Below are positions 1-5,045 of a stretch of DNA of 5,045 bases, in pieces. Source of the DNA: Candidatus Poseidoniaceae archaeon (GTDB taxonomy: Archaea; Thermoplasmatota; Poseidoniia; Poseidoniales; Poseidoniaceae); NCBI GenBank assembly GCA_013330765.1, contig DUHU01000215.1, positions 1 through 5,045 on the forward strand, written 5' to 3'. Positions within the stretch are counted from its first letter, which is position 1; each line of letters starts with the position of its first letter. The position numbers and the translations under genes were made by a program. The notes under the pieces were generated by a model. That model was not told the origin of the DNA. It worked only from the letters and a program-made list of their open reading frames with translations, and did no database searches.

Positions 1-3000
1 GCAACTACAACGTGTTCTTCAACACAGAAGACCTCGTCTCTTCTCGCTCGATTGACCTGACGCACTTGATCATCACCAACACCACCGCTGGCGCAAACCT
101 TGGCTCCCGTGAGTGCATTTCCCTTGCAGGCAGCACCGTGCAGATCGACTTCGTCTTCCGTTCGGACGACGACGGTCGAAACGGCATCAACGACGGCTTC
201 AAGGGCATCGCGTTCAACAACATCTCGCTGCTCGAGTTCACGTTCACCTTGGACAACGAGTACACCGTGTCCCGCACGGGTGTTGACGCTGAGGACGTGG
301 ACCAGACCGTGGTCGCCAGCCATGACTTCACCGCCGGCGTCTACATGATTCAGGCGGAGACCGTTTTCGACAACACGACCCAAGGAACCACTTGGTTTGG
401 AGCCGATGAGGTCGAGACGTCCAACAACCTTGCTCGTGTCATCTTCAACGTGGAGTCGGTTGACATCTCCCTTTCGAAGCCAAACACGCTGGCCTGCTTG
501 GACGACCAAATCCTGGCCTGCACGCTGCCAACCGATGCTGCAGAGTCCCACGATTGGAGCCTCTCTGCGATCAACGGCGTGTTGACCGGTGAGTACGTCT
601 TCACGATGAACGTGGAGGACATCACTGACCCAGCCAACCCCACGATGGCCCACACGACCACCTACGGCACCACGAGCAACCCGATCGTCCTCTCACCGCA
701 AGAGCGTGAAGACCTGACCTTCACGCCGTGGACGGGCTGGCAAGACGGGCGCACCTACAACATCAGCTACAGCGCCACCATTGCGGCCACCGGCGAATCC
801 AGCGGCAACGTGCGGTACTTCCAAGCGACCTTTGCCGACGCCATCGACATCGCAATCTTGAGCGAGAGCACCACGCGCACCTCGACCATCAAGCAAGACA
901 TGGCCCTCCTCGGCATGTCCTACACCCAGTATGAAATTGATGATTGGAACGACTACCTGACCACCACGTGGATCCTGAAGTACGACAAGGTCGTGCTTCC
1001 GTGGCAAACGCCGTTCGCCGCCAAGGACATCGAAGACGGCGGTCTAGGTTACTACCAGAAGCTCGGTAGCAACCTCAACAAACAAACCCTTGAGAATTTC
1101 ATGAATGCAGGAAACACCATCCAGGCACACATGGCTCCGCACGGGGATTTGATCTACGGCCTCGGTTCCGCCACGGACAAGCGCTTGCCGCTGGATCTCA
1201 ACATCCAGAGTCGAGCCACGGACAGCACCAAGATTCGCTACGCGGACCTCGACATCGCCGATCCATTCCACCCGATTTTGGACAACGTGGACAGCACCAA
1301 CTTCCAGGGCTTCGATGCCGATACCACCGTCGCTACCGCCGTCCTGAGTACGGCTCAAGACGACCCTGAATCCGTTCCTGCACAGTGCGGTGGCTTCATG
1401 GAAGCCGGTGGCTCCTTCCAGAGCCTGCTCCGTACTCAAGCCGACAACGTTCAGCAAAGCGAAACCCTCCTTGGGGTCTGTTCCTACTACGACGGAGGCA
1501 TGATTGTGACCACGATGGACGTTGCAACGGTGTCCGCCCGTGCCGACAGCACGACCTTCCCCTTGCTGGGCAACATGCTGGACTACGAGGTGTCGAAGTA
1601 TCCCAACGGCTTCGGCACACGCGGCAACGGCTTGGACCTCACCATCAACGGCGAAATCCCGGACATTGACGGTTCAACCAACGAGTACAAGTTGCGCTAC
1701 ATGAAGAGCAACGCGGACCTGACCTTCGGATTCTCCACCGCGACCACGGAGCCGCTCACGGCCGATTGGGTCCTTGACGGTCCGACCGCATGGGACGGCA
1801 GTGCGATGGCCAGCGGCATGAGCTACAGCACGGACAACAACCCGACTGCGAGCTTCTGTCAGGCGGACATTTCCGAGGTCACCGGTTGCCGGACCGGCGC
1901 CACGTGGACCGTGACCCTGATGCTGCACGACGCAGAGGGCCACGCACGAACCATCGAGATCGTCTTGGAAACAAACGACCTCGAGGCCGACGAATTCGAC
2001 CCCAACGCCACCGCCATCGTGGTGACGGAAGACCGAAATTACGCGGACCAACTCGAATTGACGGGCACGAAGACGCTCCCCAACGTCGAAGGCGATTGGG
2101 AGATTTACCGCCTGACGCTCGATGAAGATGGAGAGACCTCCGTCGATTTCGACGCCGGTGATTCCTTTGACCCCGATGCGCTTACCGGAACCGGCATCGC
2201 CAGTTACGAATGGACCGTGTACAACGACGAACCCTACGGCGAGTTCCGCTCACCGAAGGGTGTCTACACCGAAAACGCAGCGAGTCAGGGTGAGTGGACC
2301 TACACGTTCCGTAACGTCACCATCGATTCCTTTGGAGATCAAGAGGCACAGATTCGGATCGAGCTGATCGTCACCGACGGTGCAGGCGAGACGTCCGAGA
2401 AGCACCGCTTCTACTTCGTCGTCGTTCCCGACGGCTTTGGTGACGAGGAGCCTGTCGTCGACATCGACTTTGGCGCCAACAATTCCCGTGTGGTCGAAGA
2501 CACCATTTCCGTGTCCGGATCGGTCGTGACCGGCGCCGAGGACGAGACCGACGTCTTCGTGGAGATCGCCTTTGAGGAGAGCACTTTCCAGATGACGCCG
2601 ATTCAGAAGTTCAACGCGGAAACCGACGGCATCCTCGACAAGACGCAGGGCGGACTTGGCGACGGCGACAGCTTCGTGCTCAACCTCTCCCTTGACGGTA
2701 TGTACTCCAACGTCAGCCAAACGCAACGGATTTTCATCAAGATCTACGAGTACGACAGCACGAGCGGCGAGCGATGGGTCACCATCAAGTGGCTCGAAGT
2801 CAACCTTGCACCTTGCCAAGGGCTTGAGGCCGACCCCGATGCGGAAGCAGCGGGCGGGCGCTTCGTCCTGGTCGAGGGCGCTTGCGCTTGGGAAGGCGCA
2901 TGGACCTACGATCCCGTCACGGGTGAGTGGTCGCCACCGGAGGACACCTCTGGCAACGGCGACGGCAGCCAAGGCCTGAGCACGACCCTCATCGCGGGCG

Positions 3001-3374
3001 TTGGCGCGGCGATTCTCATCGTCGTCATCCTGTCGCTGCTTGTTCTCCGCCGAGGGAACGACGATGACGGAGTCAAGAACGTCGACTTTGCCTTGGGCAT
3101 GGTCGAGCAGGACCCTGTCGAGCAATACGTGCAACAACTCGTGGCGCAAGGCTACCCCGAGGAGACCGCTCGCGCTCACGCTCAGCAATATGCAGGGCAA
3201 TTGGGTGCTTCAGCGGCTGCGGCCCAAGTGACCGCCGCTCCCGCGGGCGCCGGCTTGTACGAACAATACTACCAGCAGTACCTCGCGCAACTGACGCAAC
3301 AGGGCTACGATGAAGCGACCGCGCAGCAATACGCTGCTCAGTACGCTCAAGCGGCGCTGCAGCAGCAACAGTGA
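1..3374 (+). CDS. Giant multidomain surface protein, C-terminal part (5' end outside window)
   Basis: The frame is open from the first base, with no stop, ribosome site or signal peptide, so the gene starts left of the window. A GTG at 12 is only an internal valine; residues are numbered from it (1,120 to the TGA at 3372). Seen in order: a beta-rich stretch with an acidic, NDG-containing segment (about 40-75) resembling the end of MAM or M6-peptidase jelly-roll domains; CARDB/Ig-like folds (about 75-275); an alpha/beta domain resembling ThuA or class I glutamine-amidotransferase folds (278-530); Ig-like linker (about 535-685); PKD-like domain (687-806, with a DAGDSFDPD turn); a last beta-sandwich (813-935); a short Cys-bounded segment (935-958); Gly/Ser stalk; a membrane helix (991-1012) followed by RR; and a Gln/Ala/Tyr-rich tail. 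The RR predicts the bulk outside and the tail inside the cell. Adhesion, sensing or glycan/peptide binding is inferred; no catalytic residues were recognised. Domain names come from sequence pattern, not a profile search. Confidence 0.93.
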   Translation, partial: NYNVFFNTEDLVSSRSIDLTHLIITNTTAGANLGSRECISLAGSTVQIDFVFRSDDDGRNGINDGFKGIAFNNISLLEFTFTLDNEYTVSRTGVDAEDVDQTVVASHDFTAGVYMIQAETVFDNTTQGTTWFGADEVETSNNLARVIFNVESVDISLSKPNTLACLDDQILACTLPTDAAESHDWSLSAINGVLTGEYVFTMNVEDITDPANPTMAHTTTYGTTSNPIVLSPQEREDLTFTPWTGWQDGRTYNISYSATIAATGESSGNVRYFQATFADAIDIAILSESTTRTSTIKQDMALLGMSYTQYEIDDWNDYLTTTWILKYDKVVLPWQTPFAAKDIEDGGLGYYQKLGSNLNKQTLENFMNAGNTIQAHMAPHGDLIYGLGSATDKRLPLDLNIQSRATDSTKIRYADLDIADPFHPILDNVDSTNFQGFDADTTVATAVLSTAQDDPESVPAQCGGFMEAGGSFQSLLRTQADNVQQSETLLGVCSYYDGGMIVTTMDVATVSARADSTTFPLLGNMLDYEVSKYPNGFGTRGNGLDLTINGEIPDIDGSTNEYKLRYMKSNADLTFGFSTATTEPLTADWVLDGPTAWDGSAMASGMSYSTDNNPTASFCQADISEVTGCRTGATWTVTLMLHDAEGHARTIEIVLETNDLEADEFDPNATAIVVTEDRNYADQLELTGTKTLPNVEGDWEIYRLTLDEDGETSVDFDAGDSFDPDALTGTGIASYEWTVYNDEPYGEFRSPKGVYTENAASQGEWTYTFRNVTIDSFGDQEAQIRIELIVTDGAGETSEKHRFYFVVVPDGFGDEEPVVDIDFGANNSRVVEDTISVSGSVVTGAEDETDVFVEIAFEESTFQMTPIQKFNAETDGILDKTQGGLGDGDSFVLNLSLDGMYSNVSQTQRIFIKIYEYDSTSGERWVTIKWLEVNLAPCQGLEADPDAEAAGGRFVLVEGACAWEGAWTYDPVTGEWSPPEDTSGNGDGSQGLSTTLIAGVGAAILIVVILSLLVLRRGNDDDGVKNVDFALGMVEQDPVEQYVQQLVAQGYPEETARAHAQQYAGQLGASAAAAQVTAAPAGAGLYEQYYQQYLAQLTQQGYDEATAQQYAAQYAQAALQQQQ
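843..1601 (+). other. ThuA / GATase1-like alpha/beta domain within the surface protein
   Basis: Residues 278-530 change from beta-sandwich character to an alternating alpha/beta pattern. A first strand (IDIAILSES) leads into a helix, then YTQYEIDDW, a strand KVVLPW, a helix plus Gly turn (LENFMNAGNTIQAH), an FHPIL segment, and a final strand pair with GGMIVTTMDV before a helix ending in LLGNMLDYEV. This order resembles ThuA-like and other class I glutamine-amidotransferase-like folds, which often have HPI and a late G-G-hydrophobic strand. The nucleophile elbow (G-x-C-x-G) of active amidotransferases is not evident after KVVLPW, so a binding or degenerate role is more likely than glutaminase activity. 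Cys459 and Cys490 lie in the second half and could form a disulfide. Confidence 0.55.
2070..2429 (+). other. PKD-like beta-sandwich domain within the surface protein
   Basis: Residues 687-806 contain the run VDFDAGDSFDPD, then a Gly-rich turn and IASYEWTVYND. This is the usual PKD layout of D-A-x-x-S-x-D-P-D followed by a Y-x-W-x-x strand. The end of the module has the alternating strands IELIVTDGAGETS and HRFYFVVVP. PKD domains are extracellular spacers or protein/glycan-binding modules common in archaeal surface layers. A further beta-sandwich (813-935) follows directly and probably extends the stalk. Confidence 0.7.
2982..3047 (+). other. Single transmembrane helix of the surface protein
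   Basis: Residues 991-1012 are uninterrupted hydrophobic and small residues (A, I, L, V, G, one S). A Gly/Ser/Thr/Asp stalk precedes them and RRGNDDDG follows. The two arginines directly after the helix fit the positive-inside rule, placing the adhesin modules outside and the last ~107 residues in the cytoplasm. This differs from a plain C-terminal anchor, which normally ends within a few residues of the helix. Confidence 0.88.
3120..3200 (+). repeat. Cytoplasmic tail repeat, copy 1
   Basis: Residues 1037-1063 begin EQYVQQLVAQ and continue GYPEETARAHAQQYA, which looks like two short helices joined at a Gly-Tyr turn. Over the 15 residues from the Gly-Tyr, nine are identical to copy 2. The repeat is at protein level; the DNA copies differ at many third positions, so the duplication is old or held by selection on the protein. 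Confidence 0.75.
3258..3350 (+). repeat. Cytoplasmic tail repeat, copy 2
   Basis: Residues 1083-1113 begin YEQYYQQYLAQLTQQ and continue GYDEATAQQYAAQYA. The first helix is about three residues longer than in copy 1. An Ala/Pro/Gly-rich linker (about 1064-1082) joins the two copies. The protein ends just after this copy in a short run of glutamines encoded by mixed CAG and CAA codons. Confidence 0.75.
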
Positions 3375-3380
3375 GTTTCC

Positions 3381-3398
3381 TCACGGCCTCGGTCGTGA
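3381..3398. terminator. Small hairpin in the convergent gap, possible terminator
   Basis: Bases 3381-3387 pair with 3392-3398 around a four-base loop. This gives seven pairs, including one G-U read on the plus strand (A-C on the minus strand). It fills most of the 24-nt space between two gene ends that face each other, where a shared terminator would be expected. No T-run follows on either strand, so it would be a weak terminator at best and may be chance. Confidence 0.3.
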
Positions 3399-3722
3399 TC
3401 AGGAGCCGGACGTTGGGTTCAGCGCAAGCCGTACCTCGTGTTCCTGACCGTTGTGTCCCCACGCCAAGCGCCCTGGTTCGGGGAAGTGAAAGTGCTTCGT
3501 TCGGAAGGACAAGGGCATGCCCTCCGGCGGCGAGGCGCCTTCGACTTCGATGCGGATGACTTCGCTCCACGCCCCATCGTTTCCAACGAATGCGCGAGCG
3601 TGTATGCCGTCAATGAGGATCGGCACCCAGCGTGGCGTCCAGCCAGGTGCGTGTGCGTTGCTCTCAGGGGGCAATCGGAGGTCGGCTTCTGTTGCAGGCG
3701 GGTTGTTCAAATCTTGAGACAC
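3399..3722 (-). CDS. Small hypothetical protein, 107 aa, beta-rich, probably cytoplasmic
   Basis: I do not recognise this family. The GTG start is at 3722-3720 and the TGA at 3401-3399. The first ~28 residues are Pro/Asn/Glu-rich and look unstructured. The rest reads as a small beta fold, with likely strands WVPILIDG (32-39), HARAFVGN (41-48), SEVIRIEVEG (53-62), PLSFRTKHFHF (70-80) and HEVRLAL (95-101). There is no signal peptide, membrane helix or cysteine. Support for a real gene: a TATA box placed for a leaderless start at this GTG, a compact convergent fit to the surface-protein gene, and amino-acid use like the neighbours, whereas opposing frames are Arg/Cys-rich. A GGAG on the coding strand (3738-3735) is about 12 nt from the start, too far for a good ribosome site. 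Function unknown. Confidence 0.72.
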   Translation of the reverse strand: MSQDLNNPPATEADLRLPPESNAHAPGWTPRWVPILIDGIHARAFVGNDGAWSEVIRIEVEGASPPEGMPLSFRTKHFHFPEPGRLAWGHNGQEHEVRLALNPTSGS

Positions 3723-3744
3723 AAAAGATTTCTTCTCCGACTTG

Positions 3745-3751
3745 ATTTAAA
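3745..3751 (-). promoter_or_regulatory. Archaeal TATA box (box A) for the 107-aa gene
   Basis: The minus strand reads TTTAAAT, close to the archaeal box A consensus, preceded by purine-rich GAAG in the BRE position. Its centre (3748) lies 26 nt upstream of the first base of the GTG at 3722. Archaeal TATA boxes sit about 26 nt before the transcription start, so the mRNA would begin at or next to the start codon, making it leaderless. Confidence 0.6.
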
Positions 3752-3760
3752 CTTCAGACC

Positions 3761-3793
3761 AAAAGTGGACAAAAGAATTGTTGGAATGAAAAA
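3761..3793 (-). terminator. T-rich archaeal-type terminator after the TPR gene
   Basis: Two nt past the stop of the TPR gene the minus strand carries TTTTT (3793-3789), then TTTT (3774-3771) and TTTT (3764-3761), with no strong stem. Archaeal RNA polymerase commonly ends at such T-tracts. Their place between the TPR stop and the TATA box supports separate transcription of the 107-aa gene. Confidence 0.5.
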
Positions 3794-3795
3794 CG

Positions 3796-4854
3796 TCACT
3801 CGCTTTCCCCAAGGTTGCCTTCACCGTCGCTTTCGAAGGCGTCCATGTCGACGTCTTCGTCGTCTTCGATGAACCCAAGCTCGTCCAAGTGCGAGTCAAA
3901 ATCGGGCAAGCGTGGGAGGTGGCCGTTTGGCCAAGCGCGGCCCCGCTCCACAATCTTCAGCACCCGTTCTTGGTACGCCAGCGGTGTGCGCTGTAGCAGC
4001 ACTGCATGGAGGCGGGAGGTGCGGATTTTCTCCGGAATCAACACGTGGCCAGACGAGGCTTCAACGTCCATGGCGCGAACAAGGTTGAGGGCGGGTCGGT
4101 TGATTTGTTGGTGCCATCGGCGCGCGAGACGCATGCCGATGATCGTGGTGGCCAAAATGCCCAGTGAGACAAGGCAGAAGCCCGTCCATCCCGTCCGACT
4201 TTGGTCCTGGGCCATCAGAACGAGAAGCAGCAGCGCGGGACCTGCCGTCATCAAGAAAATCGTGTTTTCAGAGATTGGTCCTCGGTTCATCCGCAGGCCG
4301 ATGATGTCCCAGCCATGATGCCGTGGCTCCCACGGGCGAAACAGCATGGTTTGTTCCTTGGTCGCCGCTTTTCGTACAAGATTCAGCAAGGACATGATGC
4401 GGGCATTTTGACTCGGCCCTACGTCGAGGTTTTCCTCGATGATTTGTTCAAGTCGATCTGCAGCCTCGTCGTACATGCCCATGTCGGCCAAGATCGTGGC
4501 TTGCTCCACCAGCGGCATCGCTTCTTTTGGCATGTGATGGCGTGCGTCTTGCCACCATTGCAAGGTGTCTTCCCAACACCCGATGGAACGCATGAGATGC
4601 GCACCTCGAATCCAGAGGTCCGTGCGCCTTGGGTCGAGTTTGACGGCAAAGCGGGTGGCGCCGATGGCCTTCGCAGTGTCGTCTAAGGTGAGTTTGACCT
4701 TCCTGTCGCTTGGAATGTAGGCGTCGGACAGCAAGGCCCATGCCGCAGCATGGTCAGGCTCGTCCTTGACCAACTTCGTCGCATGCGCAATGGCGTCTTC
4801 ACGACGTTCTTCGTTGAGGGCTTCAAGGGCGTCGAGGTAGAGGTCCTCTGCCAT
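3796..4854 (-). CDS. TPR protein with a two-helix membrane hairpin and acidic tail
   Basis: Probably a membrane-attached scaffold that holds partners through tetratricopeptide repeats facing the cytoplasm. The 352 residues from the ATG at 4854 show four TPR-like helix pairs: about 3-36 (AIAHATKLVKDEPD), 38-76 (AWALLSDAY, then VKLDP), 79-110 and 113-143 (ATILADMGMYDEAADRLEQI). Two hydrophobic helices follow (about 197-215 and 222-241) with a very short loop between. The second is followed by RLARRW, predicting both ends inside. After a helical region (about 252-305), the last ~28 residues are rich in Asp and Glu (DDEDVDMD). A GTG at 4863 is in frame, but the ATG has a better-placed ribosome site. 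The stop of the gene upstream is 11 nt before the ATG, so the two are likely one transcript. No enzyme motif is visible, and the exact partner cannot be told. Confidence 0.88.
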   Translation of the reverse strand: MAEDLYLDALEALNEERREDAIAHATKLVKDEPDHAAAWALLSDAYIPSDRKVKLTLDDTAKAIGATRFAVKLDPRRTDLWIRGAHLMRSIGCWEDTLQWWQDARHHMPKEAMPLVEQATILADMGMYDEAADRLEQIIEENLDVGPSQNARIMSLLNLVRKAATKEQTMLFRPWEPRHHGWDIIGLRMNRGPISENTIFLMTAGPALLLLVLMAQDQSRTGWTGFCLVSLGILATTIIGMRLARRWHQQINRPALNLVRAMDVEASSGHVLIPEKIRTSRLHAVLLQRTPLAYQERVLKIVERGRAWPNGHLPRLPDFDSHLDELGFIEDDEDVDMDAFESDGEGNLGESE

Positions 4855-4859
4855 GGTTC

Positions 4860-4867
4860 CCACCCTC
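4860..4867 (-). promoter_or_regulatory. Ribosome binding site choosing the ATG at 4854
   Basis: The minus strand reads GAGGGTGG, with GGTG complementary to CACC in the 16S anti-Shine-Dalgarno end and about six nt from the ATG. The alternative GTG start (4863-4861) lies inside this motif and has no site of its own, so the ATG is preferred. The motif overlaps the stop of the upstream gene (4868-4866), as expected for coupled translation. Confidence 0.6.
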
Positions 4868-5045
4868 AGTCGTCGTCACCGCGAGGGCGTCGAATGTCCT
4901 TCGGCGGCCGGTTGTGGGCATGGCCTCCGGACTTCCCTTGTGATTTCCTGAACGGCGAGCGAGCGCCTTTGGGTCGAATCTGGGTTCGTTCCGTGCTCTT
5001 GCGGAAATTGCCCCTGTCACCACGGTCACCGCCACGTCGGTCGCC
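4866..5045 (-). CDS. Arg/Gly-rich C-terminal tail of a protein entering from the right edge
   Basis: The minus strand is open from the window edge to a TGA at 4868-4866, giving 59 residues and no start codon in frame; this is only the 3' end of a gene. It begins GDRRGGDRGDRGNFRKSTER and ends PPKDIRRPRGDDD: rich in Arg, Gly, Lys and Asp, poor in hydrophobics, almost certainly disordered. Basic RG-rich tails are common on RNA-binding proteins such as DEAD-box helicases and some RNA-modifying enzymes, so nucleic-acid binding is the best guess. The catalytic part lies outside, so no family is assigned. It abuts the TPR gene by 11 nt and shares its ribosome-site region, suggesting an operon with this gene first. 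Confidence 0.7.
   Translation of the reverse strand, partial: GDRRGGDRGDRGNFRKSTERTQIRPKGARSPFRKSQGKSGGHAHNRPPKDIRRPRGDDD

Noticed and set aside
12..14. GTG at 12 as the true start of the surface protein
   Set aside because: The frame is open upstream to the edge, the sequence begins inside a beta strand, and an exported protein would need a signal peptide, which is absent.
2250..3200. Long open frame on the minus strand (316 codons) opposite the surface-protein gene
   Set aside because: It lies wholly inside the well-supported plus-strand gene, covering the PKD-like region, membrane helix and tail. It has no promoter or ribosome site that I can see and reads as a codon-bias mirror frame.
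3357..3371. CAG-type triplet repeat at the end of the surface-protein gene
   Set aside because: It is a short glutamine run with mixed CAG and CAA codons, part of the Gln-rich tail, and not a notable DNA repeat.
3073..3570. Minus-strand open frame of 165 codons bridging the convergent gap
   Set aside because: It would overlap the ends of two better-supported genes, and its product is Arg/Ala-rich low-quality sequence.
3438..3872. Plus-strand open frame of 144 codons
   Set aside because: It overlaps the 107-aa gene, the promoter spacer and the end of the TPR gene. Its product ends in a long Arg-rich run and is Cys/Arg-heavy, typical of an antisense shadow.
4201..4686. Plus-strand open frames over the TPR gene (also 3815-4318)
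   Set aside because: Antisense to clear TPR repeats and membrane helices; products lack recognisable structure and the frames have no upstream signals.
4823..5035. Minus-strand 70-codon frame near the right edge
   Set aside because: It is in a different frame from the RG-rich tail and runs into the start of the TPR gene. The RG frame is open to the edge and ends just before the TPR ribosome site, so it is the real one.

Overview
The window most resembles a marine planktonic euryarchaeon, probably Marine Group II (Candidatus Poseidoniales, Thermoplasmatota). Reasons: a giant membrane-anchored surface protein built of beta-sandwich modules, with a Gln/Tyr/Ala-rich cytoplasmic tail; an archaeal TATA box about 26 nt upstream of a GTG start; T-rich tracts without a strong hairpin at a gene end; and moderately high GC in the genes against AT-rich spacers. 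The lineage is inferred from style, not from a marker gene.

Layout. Positions 1-3374 (+) hold the C-terminal ~1,120 residues of a very large surface protein whose start lies left of the window. Its order is: end of a jelly-roll (MAM/M6-like) module, CARDB-like Ig folds, a ThuA/class I glutamine-amidotransferase-like alpha/beta domain, a linker Ig-like region, a PKD-like domain, another beta-sandwich, a Gly/Ser stalk, one transmembrane helix, then a ~107-residue cytoplasmic tail with two copies of a GY-x-E-x-T-A motif. A 24-nt gap with a small hairpin separates it from a convergent 107-codon orphan gene (3399-3722, -). That gene appears to have its own leaderless promoter in the 73-nt AT-rich gap at 3723-3795. 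The same gap carries the T-tracts that probably end the upstream minus-strand unit.

That unit holds a TPR protein with a two-helix membrane hairpin and an acidic C-terminus (3796-4854, -). Eleven nt upstream of it ends a gene entering from the right edge, of which only a basic Arg/Gly-rich tail is visible (4866-5045, -). These two look co-transcribed. The surface protein probably acts in adhesion, sensing or polymer binding outside the cell. The TPR protein looks like a membrane-tethered scaffold facing the cytoplasm. Nothing in the sequence links the two functionally beyond proximity.

I see no tRNA, rRNA, CRISPR array, transposase or integration site. No stretch over 300 bases lacks a gene. 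The most unusual feature is the surface protein: an enzyme-like alpha/beta domain embedded in an adhesin stalk, plus a repeated helical-hairpin motif on the cytoplasmic side.
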